A DNA stretch of 64,000 bases from an uncultured Flavobacteriaceae bacterium (GTDB taxonomy: Bacteria > Bacteroidota > Bacteroidia > Flavobacteriales > Flavobacteriaceae). The DNA lies in assembly GCA_947494205.1 (NCBI GenBank), contig CANLUH010000005.1, positions 1 to 64,000 on the forward strand, in the 5' to 3' direction. The stretch's first letter is position 1. Each line of letters opens with the position of its first letter. Below are positions 16,510-23,805 of the stretch, one piece after another. The notes below the pieces were generated by a model that was given only the letters and a program-made list of their open reading frames with translations, ran no database searches and was not told where the DNA came from. A program made the translations under genes and the position numbers.

Positions 16510-17484
16510 TTATATACGCTGCATGAAGGATTTAATTTTTTCTATCACAGCTTTACTGTCTTCTTCTAATACAAAATGCCCTGTATCGTATATGTTGTAA
16601 TCAATAACTTTAACATCTTTTTTAAAAGCTTCAGCTCCATTTTCTGGAAAAAACGCATCGTTTTTGCCCCATACAATTAATAAAGGTGGTTGATTGTCTC
16701 TTAAATATTGTTGCCATTCTGGATATAACTTTACATTGTTTTTATAATCGTAAAATAAATCAATGTTTACTTTATGTGCATTAGGTCTAGAAAGTCTTAA
16801 ATAATCTAAATGCCAAGTATCTGGGTTTATGTTTTCTTTGTTTCTTGTACCGTGTGTATATTGCCATTCTAGTCCTTCTAACGAAAAAGCTGGTAATAGT
16901 GCCTTTTCAGTTTGCTCATTTCTATTTTTCCAAAGCGCTTGAATACCAGCCCAAGCTGACCCTAAACCTTCTTCGTAAGCATTTCCGTTTTGGTTTATAA
17001 TTCCAGTAATTTTTTCTGGGTGTGCAGTAGCAATTCTAAAGCCTACTGGAGCACCATAATCTTGAATCATTAAAGTGAATGTGTCTAGATTTTTTTTCTC
17101 TAAAAAGAGATCGATTGTTCTAGAAATGTTATCAAATGTATAGTCATAGTCATCTGGCGATGGGAAATCACTATTCCCAAATCCTGGGTAGTCTGGTGCA
17201 ATTAGGTGGTAGTCATTAGAAAGTGCATTTAAAATCTTTCTATATTGATGAGATGAGGACGGAAAACCATGTAATAATACTATTGTAGGGTTTTCGGGAT
17301 TTCCAGCTTCTCGGTAGGCTATATTTACACCTTCTATTTCAAGGCTTTTATATTTGGTGTTAGTTGCTTTTAGTATGTTTTCTGTTTTCATATTTAAATG
17401 ACTTGTTACTATTTTATTTTCTGTCTCTTGACACCCAAATACTAGTGTTAGTAGTATTAAGTATAGTGGTATTATTTTTTTCAT
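16510..17484 (-). CDS. lipoprotein alpha/beta hydrolase with Asp nucleophile
   Basis: 324 residues. A lipoprotein leader with a Cys at about 18 (LVFGC) places it in the envelope, unlike its cytoplasmic paralog at 15104. The fold shows VLLHGFPSSSHQ (oxyanion), the nucleophile elbow IQDYGAP with Asp as nucleophile, VWGKNDAFF, and the catalytic His in TGHFVLEED. Both paralogs share the DYPGFGNS and NISRTID blocks. It may cleave a halogenated or epoxide substrate, but that is inference. It follows the DUF1348 gene by 17 bases and is probably controlled by the TetR gene upstream. Confidence 0.8.
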   Translation of the reverse strand: MKKIIPLYLILLTLVFGCQETENKIVTSHLNMKTENILKATNTKYKSLEIEGVNIAYREAGNPENPTIVLLHGFPSSSHQYRKILNALSNDYHLIAPDYPGFGNSDFPSPDDYDYTFDNISRTIDLFLEKKNLDTFTLMIQDYGAPVGFRIATAHPEKITGIINQNGNAYEEGLGSAWAGIQALWKNRNEQTEKALLPAFSLEGLEWQYTHGTRNKENINPDTWHLDYLRLSRPNAHKVNIDLFYDYKNNVKLYPEWQQYLRDNQPPLLIVWGKNDAFFPENGAEAFKKDVKVIDYNIYDTGHFVLEEDSKAVIEKIKSFMQRI

Positions 17485-17501
17485 TTTATTTTTGTTTTAG
17501 G

Positions 17502-17912
17502 TTATAATCTTCTGTCTGATACTTTTATCTCCAAATCATTGATACTGGCATATCTTTTTTTCATTAATCCGTTGTCATCAAATTCCCAATTCTCATTACC
17601 ATAGGCTCTAAACCATTGGTTATTTTCGTTTCTATATTCATATTCAAACCGTACAGCAATTCTATTATCTTGATATGTCCATAATTGTTTTTTAAGTTTA
17701 TAATCGAGTTCTTTTGTCCATTTATTTTTTAGAAAATTTTGAACTTCTTCTCGTCCATTAATAAATTGATTTCGATTACGCCACTCAGTATCTTCACTGT
17801 AGGCCATAGATATAGCAATAGGATCTTTACTATTCCAAGCATCTTCTGCCATTTGAATTTTTTGTATTGCTGTTTCTTCTGTAAAAGGAGGTAAGGGATG
17901 TTTTTTGTTCAT
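17502..17912 (-). CDS. NTF2-like protein, DUF1348 family
   Basis: 136 residues. The conserved DUF1348 pattern is clear: [23 protein letters not shown] at the start, [20 protein letters not shown], and [26 protein letters not shown] near the end. Family members are small NTF2-like proteins, often next to TetR regulators in soil and marine bacteria; the reaction is not established. A perfect palindrome at 17930-17947 lies 18-35 bases before the start. Confidence 0.85.
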   Translation of the reverse strand: MNKKHPLPPFTEETAIQKIQMAEDAWNSKDPIAISMAYSEDTEWRNRNQFINGREEVQNFLKNKWTKELDYKLKKQLWTYQDNRIAVRFEYEYRNENNQWFRAYGNENWEFDDNGLMKKRYASINDLEIKVSDRRL

Positions 17913-17929
17913 AATTGTAAATTTTAAAA

Positions 17930-17947
17930 TTACCGAACATTCGGTAA
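17930..17947. promoter_or_regulatory. TetR operator before the DUF1348 gene
   Basis: TTACCGAA-CA-TTCGGTAA is a perfect 8-bp-arm palindrome of the ACCnnnC...GGT type used by TetR/AcrR repressors. A related site precedes the TetR gene at 18548-18579. It lies in the 54-base gap between the TetR gene and the DUF1348 gene. Confidence 0.75.
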
Positions 17948-17966
17948 AATATAATGTTAAATTTTT

Positions 17967-18527
17967 TTATTCTAAATATTGCTTTTCAATATATTTTATG
18001 GCATTGTTAAATACAGATATGTCATTTAAGCCTTTAGTTACAATAAGGGCTCCTTGAATTTGTATTAAAGTTTCAATAGCTTTTTTATTAGCTTCTGTGG
18101 GAGATAAATTAAGTGCAACACCTAATTCGGTAAAAGCATTAATCCATGCTGTCATTCCACTATTAATATGGTGTTCAAATAACTCTAATCCAGTTTGCAT
18201 AGAAAAAGCTCTAAATATACAGGTCTCATTTCCTTCATCGTATAGCGTTCTAATGTGTGCTAATCCATTAATTAATCTTTGTTTAGGAGGAAAGTTATTA
18301 TCTGCAAGTGCATAAAATAAATGCTCTTCTATCCAAGTATTTATATAGTTAAAAACACATTCTGCCATTTCTTTTTTTCCTTTAGGAAAACGATGATACA
18401 GACTGGCTTTTTTTAAACCTGTTGCTTCCGCTATCTCATTTAAGCTGGTACCTTCGTATCCTTTTGAACGAAAGGTTGCCGTTAAAGCAGCTATTAAGTC
18501 TGTGTCTGAAATTTTTTGCGGTCTCAT
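17967..18527 (-). CDS. TetR/AcrR family repressor
   Basis: 186 residues. The HTH region at the N-terminus is typical (ALTATFRSKGYEGTSLNEIAEATGLKKASLYHRFPKGKKEM), followed by a helical ligand-binding domain like the YjbE/LfrR-type TetR C-terminal families. It probably represses itself and the DUF1348-hydrolase genes, since both have palindromic operators. The -7 element at 18539-18532 is only 4 bases before the ATG, so the transcript may be leaderless. The ligand is unknown. Confidence 0.88.
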   Translation of the reverse strand: MRPQKISDTDLIAALTATFRSKGYEGTSLNEIAEATGLKKASLYHRFPKGKKEMAECVFNYINTWIEEHLFYALADNNFPPKQRLINGLAHIRTLYDEGNETCIFRAFSMQTGLELFEHHINSGMTAWINAFTELGVALNLSPTEANKKAIETLIQIQGALIVTKGLNDISVFNNAIKYIEKQYLE

Positions 18528-18531
18528 AGCA

Positions 18532-18561
18532 CAAATGTAATAAAAAATAATTATTTACCAA
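18532..18561 (-). promoter_or_regulatory. promoter of the TetR gene, possibly leaderless
   Basis: On the minus strand, TTG (18561-18559), 19 bases, then TACATTTG (18539-18532), a full match to the Bacteroidota consensus. The start codon is at 18527-18525, so transcription would begin at or within a base or two of the ATG. Confidence 0.72.
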
Positions 18562-18579
18562 ACGGTCGGTAAATAATTA
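18548..18579. promoter_or_regulatory. TetR autoregulatory operator
   Basis: A 32-base imperfect palindrome with 12-bp perfect outer arms (18548-18559 and 18568-18579) around ACCAAAC/GGTCGGT half-sites. It overlaps the -33 element of the TetR promoter, which supports repression of its own gene. Confidence 0.72.
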
Positions 18580-18674
18580 ACAAAATATTGTGAATAGCTT
18601 TTTTAAGGAAATTTAATGAAATTGTTCTTTGTATGAGAATAAAGATTTATAACCTAAACCTTTCAGGTAAAATA

Positions 18675-18705
18675 AAAGGAGATGAATTAAATATTCATCT
18701 CCTTT
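18675..18705 (-). terminator. terminator of the tRNA-Arg transcript
   Basis: A 13-bp perfect stem (AAAGGAGATGAAT / ATTCATCTCCTTT) with a 5-base loop immediately 3' of the tRNA on the minus strand, followed by T-rich sequence. Confidence 0.85.
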
Positions 18706-18707
18706 AG

Positions 18708-18781
18708 TGACCTCGATAGGATTCAAACCTATAACCTCTTGAGCCGTAATCAAGTGCGCTATTCAGTTGCGCCACGAGGCC
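18708..18781 (-). tRNA. tRNA-Arg (anticodon ACG)
   Basis: A 74-base cloverleaf on the minus strand. The 7-bp acceptor (GGCCTCG with CGAGGTC, one G-U pair), D stem GCGC/GCGC, anticodon stem CTTGA/TCAAG around loop TTACGGC (anticodon ACG), and T stem ATAGG/CCTAT with loop TTTGAAT are all present. The discriminator is A. CCA is not encoded. The A34 would be edited to inosine to read CGN codons. Confidence 0.95.
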
Positions 18782-18917
18782 TTTTTTTGTGGGTGCAAAT
18801 ATATTTCTTTTTTATTTAATGTACCAAATAAAATGAAAAATTTATTTCGTTTTTTTTAGTGTGTATATATTAAATTAAGTTAGACACTTAAAAATGAGTA
18901 TAGAGATATTTGTAATA

Positions 18918-19070
18918 TTAATCTAAAGCATTTTTGGTAACAAATAGTTTCCAACCAAAAATAGCCATTTGTAGTTTACTGGCTTTACTTAAGTCTAAGC
19001 GTTGTTTAGTGTAGCTAGGTAGAACAACCTTGTTTAATTTAGCTAAAATTTTAAATAACTGCTTTTTCAT
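18918..19070 (-). CDS. small conserved flavobacterial protein
   Basis: 50 residues from the ATG at 19070; the longer reading from 19109 lacks sense. It begins MKKQLFKILAKLNKVVLPS and ends KLQMAIFGWKLFVTKNALD. Short basic proteins of this kind recur in Flavobacteriaceae genomes and are sometimes named SsrA-binding protein; it has no resemblance to real SmpB (about 150 residues), so that name is not used. Function unknown. Confidence 0.6.
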   Translation of the reverse strand: MKKQLFKILAKLNKVVLPSYTKQRLDLSKASKLQMAIFGWKLFVTKNALD

Positions 19071-19109
19071 GTTTGTATTCTGTAAATAATAAAAACGCTT
19101 ATTGTACAA

Positions 19110-19671
19110 TTAAGTGTTTATTATTTATTCTTTTCTCAAAACTATTATTTAATTACCGGTTTGCCAAATAGTGTTTAGAGTTTTTAAAATGATAAAACTT
19201 ATTCTAGACTAAGTTTTACATTTTGGAATGATTTTAAAGAAGTATCCATAAGATAACATCAATAATAAGTTTGGCAAGTTCAATCATAGTTTTAAAGTTT
19301 AAAAGTTAATAATAGCTAGCAACCATTTTAAATGATTGTTCAGCCAATATATATTTTTGGGAATCTATTCTCCAAACAAAAACATTAGAATTAATGAATT
19401 TAAATTTACATTTGTAACTAAATAAATATAAAAGGTTTTAATTTTAAACATTATGTCTTTAATAATGTTTTTAAATGAAATTTTAAATCATGTTTATTGT
19501 TTCATATTTAAACAATTGTAGGGGCTTTTTTAAGGTGTTTTTATTTTACAAGGGGAATTTTGTTTAAAAAACCCATGAAAAACGGTTTTTCATTTTTTTG
19601 AATGTACTCTTTTGAAAAAAACGACTGTTAAAAAAATAGGTTAATTAAGAATAAAAAGAAATGCTTTATTA
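19110..19671. other. gene-free region with a possible structured RNA
   Basis: No ORF of note. On the plus strand a -7-like TACATTTG (about 19407), a 9-bp hairpin (AAACATTAT / ATAATGTTT, about 19447-19471), a longer imperfect stem (about 19470-19515), and a terminator-like hairpin ATGAAAAA-CGG-TTTTTCAT followed by six T residues (19575-19599) occur in that order. This could be a short non-coding RNA of about 180 bases or a long leader of the nuclease gene. Evidence is only structural. Confidence 0.35.
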
Positions 19672-19704
19672 ATGTTGCGTACATTTGCAAAAAATATAAA
19701 TATT

Positions 19705-21672
19705 ATGAGAGCAATACTTATTATTTTAATAACATTAATTTCTATTCAATTTACTTATGCCCAGGTGGTTATTAATGAATTAGATTGTGATACACCAGGA
19801 ACCGATACATTAGAATTTATAGAATTAAAGACACCATCGCCTAATACAAGCCTAGATGGTTATGTTTTAGTATTGTTTAATGGTTCATCTAGTGGAATGG
19901 ATTCTAGTTATTATGCTAAAGATTTAGACGGCACTACAACCGATGAAAATGGATTACTTGTATTAGGTAGTACAACGTTAATTCCGTTTCCACAAGTAAT
20001 TATACCAAGTAATTTAATACAACAGGGAGCAGATGCTGTTGCTATATATCAAGCAGACGATACAGACTTTCCAGATGGTACTCTAGCAACTACAACAAAT
20101 TTAATTGATGCGTTAGTGTACGAGACTGGAGATCCTGAAGATGCTACATTACAAAGTTTGTTGGGAGAAACGTTTCAAATAGATGAGAATTTAAATGGTA
20201 ATAAAACGACGGAATCTATACAGTTAGATAACGACGGTATTAATTATACAGTAACGACACCGACACCTAGGCAATTAAATGATGGTTCGGGTGTTATTTT
20301 TAACCCTATTACTATTTCTACTTTAGAAACGCAATACGGAGAAGGGGAAACCTTCGATATTACATTTACTGCAGATAACAATGTAACAGCAGATACAACT
20401 TTTAGCTTTACACTTAATAATTTTGGTTTTACTACAGCAGATTATACAGGAGATACTACTGTAACCATTTTAAATGGACAGAATTCTGTAACAACAACTA
20501 TAACGCTTGTGGACGATGCTCTCAACGAAGGCGATGAAGAGTTGTTAATTAAATTTTCTAATTTAACCTCTCCAAATATTGCAAATAATAACTTTATAAA
20601 AATACGTGCTGTAGATAATGATTTTATTGTAGAAGCTTATGGTACGCCACTAAACCCTACATATGGTTTAGTTAGTAGTACGCAACCTAGTGGGTATTAT
20701 GATGCAATAGATGGCTTGTCTGGTACGAATTTACGAAATGCGTTACAAGGTATAATAGCAGATCCGGCAACGGTTAGGGCACAAACTTATGCAGATGTTA
20801 TTAATATTTTAAAGGATGCAGATGTTAACCCAGAAAATAGTAATCAAGTATGGTTAGTGTATACAGAGCAAGGGAGAGCCAAGTTAGATGTACAAACAAC
20901 GAGTAATAATTTTGGAAAATGGAATAGAGAACACACATTTCCAAGATCACGAGGTGGCTTTAATGATATAGACGGCGATGAAATTGCAGATGGCATTAAT
21001 ACCTTTTGGACAACAAAGGCAGATTCTCTTCGTCATGCAAACTCAGATGCGCATGCATTAAGAGCCGCAGATGGACCAGAGAATAGTAATAGAAGTAATC
21101 AACATTATGGAGGAACACAATATAACGGTCCAACAGGAACACTAGGAAGTTTTAAAGGCGATGTTGCTAGAGGTGTTCTGTTTTTAGACGTTAGATATAA
21201 TGGATTAGATATTGTAAACGGATTTACTACCACAACTGGAAATGGTGAATTAGGCGATTTAGCAACTTTGCTAGATTGGCACAGAAACGATCCACCAGAC
21301 GATTATGAAATGAATAGAAATAATGTAGTTTATAACTGGCAATTTAATAGAAACCCGTTTATAGATCAACCAGATTTAGTAGAATATATTTGGGGGAATA
21401 ATGTTGGGGATACCTGGAATAATTCGTTGTCTACTGAAAGTTTTCAAAATGAAAATATAAGGCTTTATCCTAATCCTGTAAATGACCAATTATATGTTTC
21501 TGGAATTAACGGTACTTATAAATTATCTGTTTTGTCTTCTGAAGGTAGACTGTTACAAACGGAAACATTCGAGAATAATGCCACTTTAACATTAAACCTA
21601 TCTAGTGGATTGTATTTGGTAAGTATTGAAACTGAAGGCAAAATACTAACCAGAAAGATTATAGTGAAATAA
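19705..21672 (+). CDS. secreted endonuclease I family protein with T9SS sorting domain
   Basis: 655 residues from the ATG at 19705, chosen because the signal peptide (MRAILIILITLISIQFTYAQ) starts there; a start 33 bases upstream would add a poor leader. The order is a lamin-tail-like domain (VVINELDCDTPG, about 20-190), a Calx-beta-like domain (about 205-305), an EndA/NucM-type nuclease (about 325-560) with the catalytic-His block NREHTFPRSRGG, and a type IX sorting domain at the C-terminus (YPNPVNDQLYV to LTRKIIVK). It probably degrades extracellular DNA at the cell surface for nutrient or phosphate scavenging. Confidence 0.87.
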   Translation: MRAILIILITLISIQFTYAQVVINELDCDTPGTDTLEFIELKTPSPNTSLDGYVLVLFNGSSSGMDSSYYAKDLDGTTTDENGLLVLGSTTLIPFPQVIIPSNLIQQGADAVAIYQADDTDFPDGTLATTTNLIDALVYETGDPEDATLQSLLGETFQIDENLNGNKTTESIQLDNDGINYTVTTPTPRQLNDGSGVIFNPITISTLETQYGEGETFDITFTADNNVTADTTFSFTLNNFGFTTADYTGDTTVTILNGQNSVTTTITLVDDALNEGDEELLIKFSNLTSPNIANNNFIKIRAVDNDFIVEAYGTPLNPTYGLVSSTQPSGYYDAIDGLSGTNLRNALQGIIADPATVRAQTYADVINILKDADVNPENSNQVWLVYTEQGRAKLDVQTTSNNFGKWNREHTFPRSRGGFNDIDGDEIADGINTFWTTKADSLRHANSDAHALRAADGPENSNRSNQHYGGTQYNGPTGTLGSFKGDVARGVLFLDVRYNGLDIVNGFTTTTGNGELGDLATLLDWHRNDPPDDYEMNRNNVVYNWQFNRNPFIDQPDLVEYIWGNNVGDTWNNSLSTESFQNENIRLYPNPVNDQLYVSGINGTYKLSVLSSEGRLLQTETFENNATLTLNLSSGLYLVSIETEGKILTRKIIVK

Positions 21673-21678
21673 AAAAGT

Positions 21679-21712
21679 AAGCCCAAACATATTTTGTTTG
21701 GGCTTTATTTTT
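21679..21712. terminator. bidirectional terminator between convergent genes
   Basis: An 11-bp perfect stem (AAGCCCAAACA / TGTTTGGGCTT) with a 5-base loop, with T-rich sequence on both outer sides. It separates the nuclease gene from the minus-strand M56 operon. Confidence 0.9.
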
Positions 21713-21727
21713 TAATAGAATTTTATA

Positions 21728-22168
21728 TTATTCCTTTTTAGAATGGGGATAATCCATATAATATAGAATGTCTCCAAAACTAACTTTACCACTTTTTTCA
21801 TTATATACTATTGCCAAAGGGTGTATTGTGCCTATACCAAATGCACAATCAACAGTCATGGTGTTTTCCTGCCCGTCTGGTGTTTCATAGTGAGCGATAA
21901 TAGTTATTATCTCTCCTTGAATATTTCTTTTTAAATCATAAAGCGTGAATTTTATATTGTATTTAGCACACTCTTTTTTAGCATTTTCAAAATCTTTTTT
22001 ACTAAAATCTTTAGTTATAACAATAACTTCAATGTCTTTATCGATTGTTTCTATTGTCATTTTATTAGTAATTTTAGTCTTGTTTTCTTTAGTACTAAAA
22101 CTCATTAAAAGGAATGCAAATATTGGAAGGATTAGAGTGGGTTTTAATAGATTTAACTTGTTTGACAT
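21728..22168 (-). pseudogene. orphan C-terminal fragment of an M56/BlaR1-like gene
   Basis: 146 residues that match the C-terminal part of the adjacent M56 protein, beginning at the same internal Met (here MSNKLNLLKPTLIL; there MLNKSKSKPLNLWKYTL) and sharing LMSF, DFSKKDFENAKK and DLKRNxxGEI. Upstream of its ATG, bases 22169-22192 still read as the preceding M56 codons (S-stop-I-K-K-Q-I-I-M against S-L-I-K-K-R-I-I-M), with TTA changed to TAA. The metallopeptidase half is lost. The ORF itself is intact, so it may be a functional periplasmic remnant rather than dead. Confidence 0.72.
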
Positions 22169-22237
22169 AATGATTTGTTTTTTGATTTATGAATGAATTC
22201 TAAAAATACGCTTACTTCAGAAAAATAATAGTGTTAT

Positions 22238-23413
22238 TTATTTAAAGTCACCAAAGCTTATTAGCTTAGTAGTTTTGTTATAAATTATAGGAACTGAGGG
22301 CATTTCGTCTCCTTCATTTATGGCAATAGTCATTCTCTCTGCACGTTGTTCATTATATGGGTTATAAATTATACTTATATATACAATTTCGCCTTTACTA
22401 TTTCTCTTAAGGTCTCTAATAACTAAGTCAAACTTATATTTAAGAGATTTCTTTTTTGCATTCTCGAAATCTTCTGTTGTAAAATCTTTTGTGATTAAAA
22501 CAACTTCAATAGTATCTTCAAGGTTATTTAAAGTAATATTTTTTTTATTAGTTTTTTGGGCATAAACTTCTGTAGTATTAAAACTCATTAGAAATAAAGC
22601 TAATACCGGTAGCATTAAAGTGTATTTCCATAGATTTAATGGTTTAGATTTTGATTTGTTTAACATGATGATTCGTTTTTTGATTAATGAATTATTGAAA
22701 TTGTTTACTAAAGCTATTTGTTGTTGCTGAACAGCTGTTTTTAATAATAATGTTTGATAGCTTTTTGTATTGGTTATTTTTTGTTGAATAGTATTATCAA
22801 CAATAAATTCTAAGTTTTGATGTAACGCTTTATTGTAAAACCATATAAAAGGATTAAACCAGAAAAGTATTGATGCTATTTTAGAGAAAATCACATCTAA
22901 AGAATGGTATTGTCTAGCGTGTACTTTTTCGTGCAAAATAATATGCTCTAGTTCGTTAATACTAAAATGGCTAGGATTATATACTATGTATTTAAAGAAA
23001 GAAAAAGGCGAATGATGTTTTTTAGTTTCTATATATGTATATCCCTCTTTTTTAGTTTTTTTATTTTGCGTTAAAAGGATAGATAAGCTAAAACACTCAA
23101 TTGTAAATTTAATAGAGAGCAAAATTATGCCTATAAGATATCCCCATTTTAATACTAGAGAATTGCTAAATGACTTTTCTATAATAAGTTCTCTCGCTGC
23201 TACTTTCTCTGCAGCTCTAAAATTTACAGCTTCTAATTGTGAGCTAGCCTCAATATAAATTGGTATTGTAATTAAAGGTATTAAGCAAGCTATTATTAAA
23301 CCAATAAGTAAAAAATAGCGATTAGATTTAAAAAAAGTGTCTTTTTGTAAAAATAACTTATAGCATAGGTAGAATAATATAACTATGGCATTTGCCTTTA
23401 ATAAATACTCCAT
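22238..23413 (-). CDS. M56 (BlaR1/MecR1-like) metallopeptidase
   Basis: 391 residues. N-terminal membrane helices and a cytoplasmic/membrane zinc-protease domain with H-E-K-V-H in ILHEKVHARQYHS and the following NPFIWFYNKALHQNLEF block. It lacks the penicillin-binding sensor domain of true BlaR1. The tail after about residue 250 is a short periplasmic extension found also in the two neighbours. It probably senses an envelope signal and cleaves the BlaI-type repressor encoded 2 bases upstream. The substrate and inducer are unknown. Confidence 0.85.
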   Translation of the reverse strand: MEYLLKANAIVILFYLCYKLFLQKDTFFKSNRYFLLIGLIIACLIPLITIPIYIEASSQLEAVNFRAAEKVAARELIIEKSFSNSLVLKWGYLIGIILLSIKFTIECFSLSILLTQNKKTKKEGYTYIETKKHHSPFSFFKYIVYNPSHFSINELEHIILHEKVHARQYHSLDVIFSKIASILFWFNPFIWFYNKALHQNLEFIVDNTIQQKITNTKSYQTLLLKTAVQQQQIALVNNFNNSLIKKRIIMLNKSKSKPLNLWKYTLMLPVLALFLMSFNTTEVYAQKTNKKNITLNNLEDTIEVVLITKDFTTEDFENAKKKSLKYKFDLVIRDLKRNSKGEIVYISIIYNPYNEQRAERMTIAINEGDEMPSVPIIYNKTTKLISFGDFK

Positions 23414-23415
23414 AA

Positions 23416-23775
23416 TTACTTTTTTTTCTCAATTAAATTTATAATTTCTTTAAGCTCGTCCACACTAATTTTTTCTTCCTTCGCAAAAAAGGAAACCATG
23501 TTCTTATACGAGTTATTAAAATAATGCTCTATTGCTGAAGACATAAACCGCTTTCGGTATGTTTCTTTTTCTACCTTAGGATAATATTGGTGTGTTTTAC
23601 CATAAGCATTATAGCTAACATAGCCTTTGTCTACAAGATTACGAATCATTGTAGATAAAGTATTATAGTGTGGTTTGTCGTCTTTTATTTCAGCTAATAC
23701 ATCTTTTACAAAAGCTTTTTCAAGCTTCCACAAAATATGCATAACTTCTTCTTCTTTATTTGTTAATTTTTGCAT
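23416..23775 (-). CDS. BlaI/MecI/CopY family repressor (copy A)
   Basis: 119 residues. Winged helix starting MQKLTNKEEEVMHILWKLEKAFVKDVLAEI and the wing/dimerisation block YNTLSTMIRNLVDKGYV, as in BlaI/MecI. It is nearly identical in pattern to the second copy at 26043. Partner gene of the M56 protease downstream (2-base gap). Probably a dimer that binds the palindromic sites at 26427-26467 and is cleaved by the M56 partner. Confidence 0.9.
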   Translation of the reverse strand: MQKLTNKEEEVMHILWKLEKAFVKDVLAEIKDDKPHYNTLSTMIRNLVDKGYVSYNAYGKTHQYYPKVEKETYRKRFMSSAIEHYFNNSYKNMVSFFAKEEKISVDELKEIINLIEKKK

Positions 23776-23805
23776 GAGTTACAGGTGAATTTTTAAAATG
23801 AAATG

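Noticed and set aside
18918-19070. SsrA-binding protein (SmpB)
   Set aside because: Only 50 residues and no SmpB motifs; the name sometimes seen for this small protein is not supported.
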